Origin: Frankiales bacterium | GTDB lineage: Bacteria > Actinomycetota > Actinomycetes > Mycobacteriales > SCTD01 | Assembly (NCBI GenBank): GCA_025464695.1 | Contig: JAODNQ010000194.1 | Span: forward strand, 1 to 18,215 | Reading direction: 5' to 3' | DNA: 18,215 nucleotides | Shown: positions 1 to 7,928 of the stretch, piece after piece | How the letters are laid out: the number at the start of each line of letters is the position of its first letter | How positions within the stretch are numbered: the stretch's first letter is position 1 | The notes under the pieces: model-generated | The model's database searches: none | The model's input: the letters and a program-made list of their open reading frames with translations, nothing else | Told to the model about the DNA's origin: nothing | Translations under genes and position numbers: made by a program

Positions 1-749
1 CGCCCGGACTCGCGGGCGCCGCGGCTCACCCGCGTGCGTCCGCTAGCGGTGCCTCGCCACGTCCCACGGGCCTGGGAGCTCTCGCGGTAGAACTCCTGCA
101 CCCGGTCGGCCTTGGCCCGCAGCACCAGGGCCGCCGACGGCTCGCCGGCGCCCTGCGCCGGGGCGACAGCCGGTGCGGAGGCCGCGACCGCCCGCTCGCG
201 CGCCTCGGCGAGCCGGCGCCCGAGCTCCTCCACGTACCCGTCGTAGAACGACAGCCGCCAGGTCTGGGCGGCCACCCCGGCGCGCCGGTGCTCGCCGGCG
301 TCCAGCCGCCGCTGGGCGGCCACGGTCATCTGCACCGCGAGCGACGCCCAGAGCCGCTCGACCACCTCCAGGTCACTGCGGTGGCCGAACCCGAGCACGT
401 AGCTGCTGTCGCGGGCGACGTTGACCAGGACGTCGTTGGGGCGGGCGACGACGCTGTAGAGCAGCACCCGGTGCCGGTTGCCGCGCCGTCCCTTGGGCCC
501 GACCTCGACCTGCTCCTGCACGAGCGGCTCCTGCGTGCCCCGCTCCTGCCGCTCCCGCTGGCGCGCCCGGGCCCGCTCGAGGTCGACCGCGTAGGCGGTC
601 GCCAGCTGCTGAGCGCGCTCGACGAACGCCGCCGCCTCGTGCTCGTTGTCGGTGCCCTCGGCCTGGGCCAGCAGCTTTCCCACCCGGTCGACCAGCCGGT
701 CGTCCGGCCCGCCGGCCTCCGACGTCGCCGCCCCCGCACTGCCGCTCAC
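1..749 (-). CDS. DUF2786 domain protein (C-terminus cut by window edge)
   Basis: The frame is open for 249 codons from a GTG at 749 to the left edge, so the C-terminus is missing. Residues 18-57 carry the DUF2786 pattern (DRLVDRVGKLLAQAEGTDNE, then EAAAFVERAQQLATAYAVDL), a short helical repeat of unknown function common in actinobacteria. After it comes a region with HRVLLYSVVARPN and a Ser/Gly-rich stretch typical of the mid-part of these proteins, then an Ala/Arg-rich tail. The GTG overlaps the TGA of the metallohydrolase gene by four bases (GTGA), so the two are very likely translated together. The family is seen, the function is not known; a link with the neighbouring metallohydrolase is inferred from the coupling. 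No alternative identity is suggested by the sequence. Confidence 0.8.
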   Translation of the reverse strand, partial: MSGSAGAATSEAGGPDDRLVDRVGKLLAQAEGTDNEHEAAAFVERAQQLATAYAVDLERARARQRERQERGTQEPLVQEQVEVGPKGRRGNRHRVLLYSVVARPNDVLVNVARDSSYVLGFGHRSDLEVVERLWASLAVQMTVAAQRRLDAGEHRRAGVAAQTWRLSFYDGYVEELGRRLAEARERAVAASAPAVAPAQGAGEPSAALVLRAKADRVQEFYRESSQARGTWRGTASGRTRVSRGARESG

Positions 750-1258
750 AGCGTCCCCTCCTCGACGTCGTGCCGGCCGTAGTCCACGCGCAGCGCCAGC
801 GCCGCCTCGGGCCCGAGCGCCGCGCCGACGAGCAGCAGCAGCAGCGCCGGGAACGGGGGCCGGTGCCCGCTGGCGCGGCCGGTCAGGGCGCCGGCGTGGT
901 GGGCCAGCTCGTGCAGCAGGACGCTCTCGCGCAGCGCCCAGGGCTCGCCGTGCACCGGCACGGGCAGGGCGATGGTCCCGGGCGGCTCCCAGTGGGCCGA
1001 CGTCGCGCCGCGGCGGGTGCGCAGCCGGGGCGGCGCGACCGCGCCCAGCGCCTCGACCACCTCGGGCAGCGCCAGCACCCGGGCGGCGTAGTCGGCGGCG
1101 GCGTCCAGCGTCCCGAACCGGCGCTCCGCGGGCAGCAGGAGGCTGCTTCCGCCCACGCTCGCGAGGGCCGCGCCCCGGCGTGCGGCGTCGAGCCGGGCCG
1201 CCCAGGCGTCCTCGGCCGCGTAGACGCGGGAGCGCTGCGCGTCGGTGGTCGTCGTCAC
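746..1258 (-). CDS. Small HELAHH metallohydrolase, TIGR04338-like
   Basis: A 170-residue soluble protein. Residues 116-121 read HELAHH, a zincin-type motif with two His ligands and a catalytic Glu. H132, in GHRPPF, is in the right place to be the third ligand. This layout matches the small actinobacterial metallohydrolase family TIGR04338, whose substrate is unknown. I chose the GTG at 1258 because a TAGCGT box lies exactly 7 bases before it, the geometry of a leaderless actinobacterial promoter. A GTG at 1282 is in frame but would place that -10 box inside the gene. The stop overlaps the DUF2786 start (GTGA). The zinc site is read from the sequence; protease or other hydrolase activity is inferred. 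Confidence 0.8.
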   Translation of the reverse strand: MTTTTDAQRSRVYAAEDAWAARLDAARRGAALASVGGSSLLLPAERRFGTLDAAADYAARVLALPEVVEALGAVAPPRLRTRRGATSAHWEPPGTIALPVPVHGEPWALRESVLLHELAHHAGALTGRASGHRPPFPALLLLLVGAALGPEAALALRVDYGRHDVEEGTL

Positions 1259-1271
1259 GACGTCGACGCTA
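1259..1271 (-). promoter_or_regulatory. Leaderless-type -10 box of the metallohydrolase/DUF2786 pair
   Basis: On the minus strand TAGCGT (1271-1266) fits the actinobacterial TANNNT -10 element. It is followed by 7 bases and then the GTG at 1258, so transcription would begin at or next to the start codon. I see no clear -35. The box gives this pair its own promoter, separate from the gene upstream, which ends at 1332. Confidence 0.5.
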
Positions 1272-1331
1272 GGCGAGCGCACCGGCACCGGCGAGCGCGT
1301 CGAGCAGGCTGTGGACGCGTCGGCCCCGGTG

Positions 1332-1952
1332 CTAGCCCGCCACCGCCACGCCCCCGAGCAGCAGCGCCGCGGGGAGGAAGGCGACGAGCAGCAGCCGCCC
1401 GGAGGTGGTCGGCAGCAGCCGCCGGCCGTAGCCGGACAGCGCCAGCGCCACCAGTGCCGCGGGGACCACGAGCCGGTCGGCCCCGACGGCGTTCGTCGTC
1501 CAGGTCGCCCCCACCAGCAGCGCGAGAGCACACGCGGTCGGCGTCGTGCGGAGCGGGACCGGGGCCGCCGCCCGGGCCAGCGCGACGACCAGGAGCGCGA
1601 GCCCGCTGTACCAGAGGCCGTGCCCCACGACCTCGTCCCACAGGTGCACCGGCGCGGCGTCCCCCCGCGCGTTGTCGATAGAGTTCGCGGCCAGGTGGAC
1701 GCCGTGCCCCTCGACGTAGAGGAGCGCTCCGACGGCGGCGAGCACCCACCCCCGCCGGTCCGTGCCGCAGCGGTGCAGGGCGAGGAGGGCGGGAGCGAGG
1801 ACCAGCGGGGGCACGGCGAGGTCGAGCAGGTCGGCGACCCGGGTGCCGCCGCCGAGCGGACCGAGCCCGTCCGGGAGCAGCCCGAGGTGGTGCAGGACGC
1901 CGTACGCCAGCGCCCAGCCGGCGAGAGCCCGAGCGGCGGGCCCCGCCGTCAC
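1332..1952 (-). CDS. Unknown polytopic membrane protein with a His/Asp/Glu cluster
   Basis: The product has 206 residues, mostly Leu/Ala/Val, with about six likely membrane segments. I do not recognise the family. Segment ends carry many polar residues: H21 and H22, then E81, H83, H86, N90, D93, H103, D106, E107 and H111 within thirty residues (EGHGVH, AANSIDN, HLWDEVVGH). That is unusual in such a hydrophobic protein and resembles an intramembrane metal or substrate site, as in ceramidase-like hydrolases; this is only an analogy. The GTG start overlaps the stop of the dehydrogenase gene by four bases (GTGA), so the two are coupled and may share a lipid or other hydrophobic substrate. A role as an ordinary membrane anchor is not excluded. 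Confidence 0.7.
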   Translation of the reverse strand: MTAGPAARALAGWALAYGVLHHLGLLPDGLGPLGGGTRVADLLDLAVPPLVLAPALLALHRCGTDRRGWVLAAVGALLYVEGHGVHLAANSIDNARGDAAPVHLWDEVVGHGLWYSGLALLVVALARAAAPVPLRTTPTACALALLVGATWTTNAVGADRLVVPAALVALALSGYGRRLLPTTSGRLLLVAFLPAALLLGGVAVAG

Positions 1953-2800
1953 CGCCCCGGCAGCAGGCTCCGGACGCCGGCCCCGACGCCCTTCACGTAG
2001 TCCGACAGGGCGGTCGGCGCGAGGGCCTCGCCGGCAGCCATGGCGACGGCGTCGACGCCGACGAGGTAGCGCGGCAGCGGCACCGGGTTCGCGAGCGCCA
2101 GCCGGATCACGCGGCCGACCCAGACGGGGTCGGGGAAGTGCTTGCCCTTGAGCGTCATCGCTCGGGCGCGGTCGTAGACGTCGGCGTAGGCCGAGCCCTC
2201 GGGGGCGGGGAAGCTCTCCGCGCCGGCGTCCCAGATGCCCGTGCCGAACCCGCCGGGCTCGATGAGCACGACCCGCACGCCGAACTTGGCGACCTCGATG
2301 CGCAGCGCGTCCGACAGCGCCTCCAGCCCGTGCTTGCTCGCGGCGTACCAGCCGGTCAGGGGCGCCGACACCCGGCCGGCGATCGAGGAGACGTTGACGA
2401 TGCGGCCGTCGCCGCGCTCGCGCATGGCCGGCAGCACCAGCTGGGCGATCCGCGCCGGCGCCACCAGGTTGACCTCGAGCTGGTAGCGGGCGTCCTCGGC
2501 CGTGACGTCCTCGACCGCCCCCGCCTGCGCGAACCCGGCGTTGTTGACGACCGCCCAGGGGCCGCCGTCGGTCATGCGGGCGATCTCAGCGAAGCCCTCG
2601 CGGGTGGACGCGTCGTCGGCGACGTCGCAGAGCGCGGTGCGCACCGTGAGGCCCCGCTCCCGCCCGGCCTCGACGAGCGCGTCGGCCTTGTCCTGCGTGC
2701 GGGCCGTCCCGATGACGTCGTAGCCCACGCGCGCGAGCTCCAGGGCGGTGGCCAGCCCGATCCCGCTGTTCGCTCCGGTGACGACGACGCTCTTGCCCAC
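1949..2800 (-). CDS. Short-chain dehydrogenase/reductase (classical SDR)
   Basis: A 283-residue NAD(P)-dependent oxidoreductase with a Rossmann fold. The cofactor motif TGANSGIG is at residues 8-15, D59 sits in CDV, NNAG is at 86-89, and the catalytic set is N111, S139, Y152 and K156 (YAASK). R34 after the second strand hints at NADP preference. PGGFGT follows in the usual place, and the roughly 40-residue C-terminal extension is typical of SDRs acting on bulky or lipid-like substrates. The substrate cannot be told. An AGGGAG ribosome site (2812-2807) lies 6 bases before the ATG. The gene follows the polymerase gene by 61 bases on the same strand and overlaps the membrane-protein gene downstream. 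Confidence 0.9.
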   Translation of the reverse strand: MGKSVVVTGANSGIGLATALELARVGYDVIGTARTQDKADALVEAGRERGLTVRTALCDVADDASTREGFAEIARMTDGGPWAVVNNAGFAQAGAVEDVTAEDARYQLEVNLVAPARIAQLVLPAMRERGDGRIVNVSSIAGRVSAPLTGWYAASKHGLEALSDALRIEVAKFGVRVVLIEPGGFGTGIWDAGAESFPAPEGSAYADVYDRARAMTLKGKHFPDPVWVGRVIRLALANPVPLPRYLVGVDAVAMAAGEALAPTALSDYVKGVGAGVRSLLPGR

Positions 2801-2861
2801 GGTCTGCTCCCTGTGTCGGTGGCCTGCGCCAGTGCTGTTGCGAGGGGGTTGCGGGCAGTGC

Positions 2862-4400
2862 CTACCCGGCCTTCGCCTCCGACCACCGCCGCACGACGGC
2901 GACGTCCGCGACGAACCGCACGCCGCTGCCGGTGGCCCAGCGGCCGGCCGCCTCGTCCAGGGCCGCGTGCACGCGGGCGACGGCGTCGTCGGCCTGCTCC
3001 TGCGGCACGTGGAGCAGGAGCTCGTCGTGCAGGCACAGCACGATCCGCTGACCTCCGCCCCGGACGGTCGCGGCCCAGACCTTGAACAGCTCGGCGGCCG
3101 CCCCCTGCACGACCGCGTTGCGAGCGAACCGGCCGCGTCCCCCGGTGCCGAGCGGCAGCAGCCGGCCGCCCCAGGTGCGCAGCTCGCCGCCCTCGCGGCC
3201 GCGCGTCTCGGCGTCGTGCAGGAAGGCCAGCGCCCTCGGGTAGGCGGCCTCCATCCGCTCGAGGGCGCGCCCGGCCGTCCCGCTCGTCTGCCCGTACATG
3301 GCGGCGAGGACCGCGACCTTCGCCGTCGGCCGGTCGACGCCGAGGGCCGCCGCGACCGGCGTGTACATGTCCTGCTCGCGGGCGGCCGCGGCGAGCGCGG
3401 GGTCGGCGCTCACGACGGCGAGCACCCGCGGCTCCACCTGCCCGAGGTCGGCCCGCACCAGCACGTGCCCCGGCTCGGCCACGACCGCCGACCGGAACGA
3501 CGCCGGCAGGCTGTGCAGCCCGGCGCTCGCCGTCATCCGGCCGGCGCCCTCGGCCGCGGTCCAGCTGCCGCGCAGCCGGCCGTCGTCGGCGAGGTGCTCG
3601 TCCAGCCAGCGGTAGCCGTACGTGGTCGCGACCCGCTCCGCCTTGCGCCAGTCGAGCAGCGCCGCCACGGCGGGCGACGTCGCCCGGTGCGGCTCCAGCC
3701 GCCACGAGCGCGTGTCGGCGACGTCGAAGCCCCGGGACTGCAGCAGCGCCAGCACGGCCTCGTTGCTGCGGAGGTCGACGTCGGTCCCGAACGCCCGCTT
3801 CACGACGTCGTCGCGCGCGGCGCGCACCTGCTGTGCGTGGGCGGCGTCGACCGGACGGGGTCCCGCCGACGCCGCCACCCAGGCCTGCGCGGCCGTGCGG
3901 TCGACGGGCAGACCGTCGACCTCCAGCTCGACGGCGAGCAGGGCCGCGGACGACTCCGCGTACGCGGTGAGCAGGGGCAGCGGCAGCCCCTCCGGGCTGG
4001 CCCGGCGGTCCTCGAGGCGGGCGAGCGCGTCGGCCTGGAGCTGCTGCACCTGGGAGGCGAGCGGCGCGAGCGGGCCGTCGTCCTCGTCCCACACGAGCGC
4101 GCCGTCGACGACGGGCTCGTCCGGGGGAGCGACGTCGAGCAGCGTGCCGGCGGTCGGGGCGCGCCGGGATGGGAGCGGCCGGCCGTGCGCCGCGGCCCAG
4201 ACGGCGGGCGGGTCGTCGCGGTCGCCGCCGGTCAGCAGACGGCCGACCGCGGCGAGGTCCCAGCAGGCCCGGGGCCGGACACCGGCGCGGACGAGTGGCC
4301 GTGCGGCGACGGCGGCGCGCCACCACAGCAGACGCGACGACGTGCCCCGGAGCAGGGCCGGGTCCTCGTGGCCGCTCACGGGGAGCAGCGGGGGCGTCAC
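2862..4400 (-). CDS. Family A DNA polymerase with reduced exonuclease-like N-terminus
   Basis: A 512-residue relative of the actinobacterial 'bifunctional 3'-5' exonuclease/DNA polymerase' group, much shorter than Pol I. Polymerase motif A is DLGQVEPR (catalytic D318, R325). Motif B has R357, K361 and Y369. Motif C is HDE (458-460). The conserved finger helix ([14 protein letters not shown]) follows at 427-440. Residues about 20-110 align with the exonuclease-like domain, but I find no DxE exonuclease triad, so proofreading is unlikely. L365 replaces the Phe usual in motif B. The GTG at 4400 overlaps the glycosylase stop (GTGA), which fixes the start and leaves the N-terminus shorter than I expect for the group. 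A role in gap filling during repair is inferred. This is not the main polA: there is no 5' nuclease domain. Confidence 0.85.
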   Translation of the reverse strand: MTPPLLPVSGHEDPALLRGTSSRLLWWRAAVAARPLVRAGVRPRACWDLAAVGRLLTGGDRDDPPAVWAAAHGRPLPSRRAPTAGTLLDVAPPDEPVVDGALVWDEDDGPLAPLASQVQQLQADALARLEDRRASPEGLPLPLLTAYAESSAALLAVELEVDGLPVDRTAAQAWVAASAGPRPVDAAHAQQVRAARDDVVKRAFGTDVDLRSNEAVLALLQSRGFDVADTRSWRLEPHRATSPAVAALLDWRKAERVATTYGYRWLDEHLADDGRLRGSWTAAEGAGRMTASAGLHSLPASFRSAVVAEPGHVLVRADLGQVEPRVLAVVSADPALAAAAREQDMYTPVAAALGVDRPTAKVAVLAAMYGQTSGTAGRALERMEAAYPRALAFLHDAETRGREGGELRTWGGRLLPLGTGGRGRFARNAVVQGAAAELFKVWAATVRGGGQRIVLCLHDELLLHVPQEQADDAVARVHAALDEAAGRWATGSGVRFVADVAVVRRWSEAKAG

Positions 4401-5251
4401 CCGGCCGTCTCCCGACGGTCGGGCGAGGCCGGGGCGAGCCAGCGGCCGCAGACCTCCAGCCACAGGCACGTCCCGGCCCAGCGCCCCAGGTGCCCGAACC
4501 GCTCCTGCGCGTCGGGCACCTCGCGGGCCAGCCAGCCGTCCAGCAGCAGCGGCCGCGGCCGTCCGAGCAGCGGCAGCAGCGACGCCGCGCTGAACGGCCC
4601 GAGCCCCGGCAGCGCGACCACTCGGGCGCGCACCTCGTCGTCGGCGAGCCCGTGCCAGGACTCCGGGTCGACCTCGCCGTCGGCGACCGCCCGGGCCAGC
4701 GCCCGCAGCCAGGGGGCGCGGTACCCGCCGGGCAGGTCGGGCCGGCGGGCGACGTCGTCGGGGGAGGGGAAGGTGCCGCCGCCGACCAGGGCGGCCACCG
4801 AGGAGCGCGCGCCCCGGAACGACGTCCGGGTCGACAGCAGCAGCCCGACGACGTCCTCCCAGACCGTCGGCGCTCGCAGCACGCGTCCCGCCCCGACGCC
4901 CTCGACCCACGACAGCGACGGCACCTGCGCGCACGCCTCGGACAGCCCGGTGAGGTCGTCGTCGAGCCCGAGCACCCGCCGCACGACGTCGGCGGCGTCG
5001 GGCACGTCCCCCTCGACGGTGACCTGCAGGTCGGCGTCGACCCGGACCACGCCCCCGGGCAGCCGCCGGGCCAGCCGCACGCCGTCGTAGGAGCAGGGCG
5101 GCAGGGCGACGCCCCCGCCCGAGCGGACCGTCGCGTCGAACCCGAACGCCTCGGGTCGGGTCAGCCGCAGCGACGACGTCGTCGGGGAGGCGGCGGGGAC
5201 GTCGCCGTACGGCGGCGGCCCGGCCAGCAGCGCCGCGACCTGCGCGCCCAC
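4397..5251 (-). CDS. HhH-GPD DNA glycosylase (AlkA/OGG-like)
   Basis: This 284-residue base-excision repair enzyme removes damaged bases, probably alkylated or oxidised purines. The helix-hairpin-helix is at 212-223 ([12 protein letters not shown]). The catalytic Asp is probably D238 (LLLDGW), 22 residues after the HhH glycines as in AlkA-type enzymes. An N-terminal beta lobe covers residues 25-80. The conserved helix start ([20 protein letters not shown]) is at 130-149, where relatives have a CTTN-type segment. No Fe-S cysteine cluster is present, so it is not Nth/MutY. The GTG start lies two bases after the dehydratase stop, and the stop overlaps the polymerase start. This suggests a glycosylase and polymerase made together. 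Exact damage specificity cannot be read. Confidence 0.83.
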   Translation of the reverse strand: MGAQVAALLAGPPPYGDVPAASPTTSSLRLTRPEAFGFDATVRSGGGVALPPCSYDGVRLARRLPGGVVRVDADLQVTVEGDVPDAADVVRRVLGLDDDLTGLSEACAQVPSLSWVEGVGAGRVLRAPTVWEDVVGLLLSTRTSFRGARSSVAALVGGGTFPSPDDVARRPDLPGGYRAPWLRALARAVADGEVDPESWHGLADDEVRARVVALPGLGPFSAASLLPLLGRPRPLLLDGWLAREVPDAQERFGHLGRWAGTCLWLEVCGRWLAPASPDRRETAG

Positions 5252-5253
5252 CG

Positions 5254-5538
5254 TCAGTCCCTTCGTCGGTCCAGCAGGGCGTCGAGCCGGACGGCCAGGG
5301 CGACGTCGAGCTCGGTGACGGCGTCGCGCACGTGCGTCCAGAGCACCAGCCGCGTGGTGCCGCCGGGCAGCTCCTCGAGGACGGGGTGGTGGTCGAGCGC
5401 GTCGGCGGCGGCCGCGACCTCGGTCCGCAGGCGGTCGTCCAGACGAGCGGTGCGGCGGATGCGGGAGGTGTCGCCGGACCAGGCCGGCAGGGCGTCGAGC
5501 GCCTCGGCCAGCTGGGCGGGGGTCAGGGGCGTGCGCAC
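5254..5538 (-). CDS. Pterin-4a-carbinolamine dehydratase (PCD/DCoH family)
   Basis: A 94-residue protein that dehydrates 4a-hydroxytetrahydrobiopterin, recycling the pterin cofactor of aromatic amino acid hydroxylases. The family signature is present: LDHHP (H50, H51, P52), WTH (67-69) and T75..D78 in place of the usual THxxxGLTxxD. The Gly before T75 is Val. Family length is about 95-110, which suits a start at GTG 5538. A GTG at 5598 would add 20 unrelated residues and cover the GlnR-like box. No phenylalanine hydroxylase is in the window, so its true partner is unknown; moonlighting roles exist in this family. It is the first gene of the leftward block. Confidence 0.82.
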   Translation of the reverse strand: MRTPLTPAQLAEALDALPAWSGDTSRIRRTARLDDRLRTEVAAAADALDHHPVLEELPGGTTRLVLWTHVRDAVTELDVALAVRLDALLDRRRD

Positions 5539-5550
5539 CGCCCCAGTCTG
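5539..5550 (-). promoter_or_regulatory. Candidate -10 box for the leftward block
   Basis: On the minus strand CAGACT (5550-5545) is followed by six bases and the GTG at 5538, a leaderless layout. The nine bases AGACTGGGG are the same as at the typA promoter (16713-16721), where the box is a perfect TAGACT. A GTGACA at 5576-5571 could be a -35, but the 20-base spacing is long. Confidence 0.4.
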
Positions 5551-5571
5551 CGCTGCGACCCGGTCGGCGCT

Positions 5572-5598
5572 GTCACGTCCGCGCAACACCCCCGACAC
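5572..5598 (+). promoter_or_regulatory. GlnR-like operator upstream of ureA
   Basis: Three half-sites follow each other with strict 6-base gaps: GTCAC, n6, GCAAC, n6, GACAC. The actinobacterial GlnR consensus is gTnAC-n6-GaAAC, often reduced to AC-n9-AC. Here all three AC pairs keep that 11-base period, on one face of the helix. Urease genes are known GlnR targets in Streptomyces and mycobacteria. The box lies between the divergent ureA and dehydratase starts and could act on either. Confidence 0.55.
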
Positions 5599-5620
5599 GG
5601 AGGTCCGGCAGCCTCGCCCC

Positions 5621-5923
5621 GTGCACCTGACCCCCCACGAGCAGGAACGCCTGATGGTCTCCTACGCCGCGGAGCTGGCGCTGCGCCGGCGAGGCCGCGG
5701 CCTGCTCCTCAACCACCCGGAAGCGGTCGCCGTGCTGACGTCCTTCGTCCTCGAGGGCGCCCGGGACGGCCGCACGGTCGCGGACCTCATGGAGGCGGGC
5801 CGGCACGTGCTCAGCCGCGACGACGTCCTGCCCGGCGTCCCCGACCTCGTGGACGAGGTGCAGGTCGAGGCGACGTTCCCCGACGGCACGAAGCTGGTCA
5901 CCGTGCACTCGCCGCTCCCGTGA
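5621..5923 (+). CDS. ureA: Urease subunit gamma
   Basis: This is the small structural subunit of urease, which hydrolyses urea to ammonia and carbamate in the cytoplasm. The 100 residues equal the family length. The start LTPHEQERL and the end [17 protein letters not shown] are the family's most conserved stretches. The GTG at 5621 gives the standard N-terminus. The ribosome site is weak: GGAGGT at 5599-5604 is 16 bases away, too far to be ideal. The stop overlaps ureB (GTGA). First gene of the urea block, probably under the GlnR-like box just upstream. Confidence 0.95.
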   Translation: MHLTPHEQERLMVSYAAELALRRRGRGLLLNHPEAVAVLTSFVLEGARDGRTVADLMEAGRHVLSRDDVLPGVPDLVDEVQVEATFPDGTKLVTVHSPLP

Positions 5924-6216
5924 GGCCGGGGGAGGTGCTCGTCGGCGAGGGGGACGTGCCGCTGAACCCGGGCCGGCCGGTCACGGTCCTGCGCGTCCTC
6001 AACACCGGCGACCGGCCGGTGCAGGTCGGCAGCCACTTCGCGTTCGCGCTGACCAACGCCGCCCTGCAGTTCGACCGTGAGCAGGCGGCCGGCCAGCGGC
6101 TGCACGTGGAGGCGGGCACGTCGGTGCGCTTCGAGCCGGGCATCGCCCAGGAGGTGCAGCTGGTCCCCCTCGGCGGGCACGGGGTCGTCCCCGGTCTGCA
6201 GGTGGGCGGCGCATGA
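5920..6216 (+). CDS. ureB: Urease subunit beta
   Basis: This 98-residue structural subunit forms the (alpha-beta-gamma)3 urease with UreA and UreC. Family landmarks are [12 protein letters not shown] (28-39), FDR (51-53) and RFEPG followed by LVPLGG. One oddity: the family usually has HxH at 39-41, while here residue 41 is Ala (GSHFAF). The gene starts at a GTG inside the ureA stop (GTGA) and ends inside the ureC start (ATGA), so expression of the three subunits is tightly coupled. Separate gamma and beta genes are typical of most bacteria, unlike the fused forms of Helicobacter or plants. Confidence 0.95.
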   Translation: MRPGEVLVGEGDVPLNPGRPVTVLRVLNTGDRPVQVGSHFAFALTNAALQFDREQAAGQRLHVEAGTSVRFEPGIAQEVQLVPLGGHGVVPGLQVGGA

Positions 6217-7928
6217 CGAGCCGCGAGCGCTACGCCCTGCTGCTCGGCCCGACCACCGGCGACCGCGTGCGCCTGGCCGACACCGACCTGCTGATCGAGG
6301 TGGAGGCGGACCTGTCGATCGGCCCGGCGGGGTCCGGCGACGAGGTGGTCTTCGGCGGCGGCAAGGTGGTCCGCGAGTCCATGGGCCAGTCCCGGGCCAC
6401 CCGCGCCGAGGGGGCACCGGACCTCGTCATCACCGGTGCGCTCATCCTCGACCACTGGGGAGTGGTCAAGGCCGACCTCGGCGTGCGTGACGGCCGCATC
6501 GTGGGGATCGGCAAGGCCGGCAACCCCGACACCATGGACGGCGTCGACCCCGCCCTCGTCATCGGTCCGTCCACGGAGGTGCTGGCCGGCAACGGCCGCA
6601 TCCTCACCGCCGGCGGGGTCGACACGCACGTGCACCTCATCGCGCCGCAGCAGCTCCCCGAGGCGCTGGGCTCAGGCATCACCACCATCGTGGCGGGCGG
6701 CGTCGGACCGGTCGAGAGCAGCAAGGCCACGACCGTGACGTCGGGCAGCTGGAACCTCGCCCGGATGCTCGAGGCCCTCGACGACTGGCCGCTCAACGTC
6801 GCGCTGCTCGGCAAGGGCAACACGGTGTCGGAGGAGGCGCTGTGGGAGCAGCTGCGCGCCGGTGCGAGCGGCTTCAAGCTGCACGAGGACTGGGGCACGA
6901 CGCCGGCCGCCATCGACACCTGCCTGCGCGTCGCCGACGCCTCCGGCGTCCAGGTGGCCCTGCACTCCGACACCCTGAACGAGGCCGGCTACGTCGAGTC
7001 GACGCTGGCCGCCATCGCGGGCCGGGGCATCCACGCCTTCCACACCGAGGGGGCCGGCGGCGGGCACGCTCCCGACATCATCACCGTGGCCGGCCACCCC
7101 AACGTGCTGCCGAGCTCGACCAACCCGACCCGGCCGCACACGGTGAACACCCTCGACGAGCACCTCGACATGCTGATCGTCTGCCACCACCTGAACCCGG
7201 CGGTGCCCGAGGACCTCGCCTTCGCGGAGAGCCGGATCCGGCCCTCGACGATCGCCGCGGAGGACGTGCTGCACGACCTCGGTGCGATCTCGATGATCGG
7301 CTCGGACAGCCAGGCGATGGGGCGGGTCGGGGAGGTGGTGCTGCGCACCTGGCAGACGGCGCACGTGATGAAGCAGCGCCGCGGCTCCCTGCCCGGCGAC
7401 GGCCGGGCCGACAACGAGCGGGCCAAGCGCTACGTCGCCAAGTACACGATCTGCCCCGCCGTCGCGCACGGCATGGACGGCGAGGTCGGCTCGGTCGAGG
7501 TCGGGAAGCTCGCCGACCTCGTGCTGTGGGACCCGCGCTTCTTCGGCGTCCGGCCGCACGTGGTGCTCAAGGGCGGCGTCGTGGCGTGGGCGCAGATGGG
7601 CGACGCCAACGCGTCCATCCCGACGCCGCAGCCGGTGCTGCCGCGACCCATGTGGGGCGCGCAGCCGACGGTCGCCTCGGCCACCAGCGTGCACTTCGTC
7701 GCGGAGGCCGCGGTCGAGGACCGGCTGGCCGACCGGCTCGCGGTCCGCCGCGCCCTGGTGCCGGTGAGGTCGACCCGCGGGGTGCGCAAGAGCGACCTGC
7801 CCCGCAACGACGCGCTGCCCGACATCCAGGTCGACCCGAGCACCTTCGCCGTCCGCATCGACGGTGACCTCGTCGAGGCCGCGCCGGCCGAGGTGCTGCC
7901 GATGGCCCAGCGCTACTTCCTCTTCTGA
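6213..7928 (+). CDS. ureC: Urease subunit alpha (nickel catalytic subunit)
   Basis: The 571-residue catalytic subunit is complete. All active-site residues are found with a constant +5 shift from Klebsiella numbering: nickel ligands H139, H141, H251, H277 and D365, the carbamylated bridging lysine K222 (GFKLHEDWG), H224, and the mobile-flap C324 with catalytic H325 (VCHHLNP). The C-terminus is the usual AQRYFLF. The sequence is close to the mycobacterial type, for example in SKATTVT (170-176) where proteobacteria have a TxATTCT form. V164 replaces Thr in the near-invariant GTGP. The enzyme should be active once nickel is inserted by UreF, UreG and UreD. The stop shares one base with the ureF start (TGATG). 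Confidence 0.98.
   Translation: MTSRERYALLLGPTTGDRVRLADTDLLIEVEADLSIGPAGSGDEVVFGGGKVVRESMGQSRATRAEGAPDLVITGALILDHWGVVKADLGVRDGRIVGIGKAGNPDTMDGVDPALVIGPSTEVLAGNGRILTAGGVDTHVHLIAPQQLPEALGSGITTIVAGGVGPVESSKATTVTSGSWNLARMLEALDDWPLNVALLGKGNTVSEEALWEQLRAGASGFKLHEDWGTTPAAIDTCLRVADASGVQVALHSDTLNEAGYVESTLAAIAGRGIHAFHTEGAGGGHAPDIITVAGHPNVLPSSTNPTRPHTVNTLDEHLDMLIVCHHLNPAVPEDLAFAESRIRPSTIAAEDVLHDLGAISMIGSDSQAMGRVGEVVLRTWQTAHVMKQRRGSLPGDGRADNERAKRYVAKYTICPAVAHGMDGEVGSVEVGKLADLVLWDPRFFGVRPHVVLKGGVVAWAQMGDANASIPTPQPVLPRPMWGAQPTVASATSVHFVAEAAVEDRLADRLAVRRALVPVRSTRGVRKSDLPRNDALPDIQVDPSTFAVRIDGDLVEAAPAEVLPMAQRYFLF

Noticed and set aside
1271..1300. Repeat-like run with two ACCGGC copies flanked by GAGCGC
   Set aside because: Too short and GC-biased to call a real repeat; it is a single occurrence.
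2837..2852. GCAAC-n6-GCAAC on the minus strand upstream of the SDR gene, resembling a GlnR pair
   Set aside because: Only two half-sites, both of the weaker form, no gTnAC partner, and no nitrogen-related gene downstream. Likely chance.
5254..5598. Longer form of the carbinolamine dehydratase from GTG 5598
   Set aside because: The extra 20 residues do not fit the family and would cover the GlnR-like box and the -10 box.
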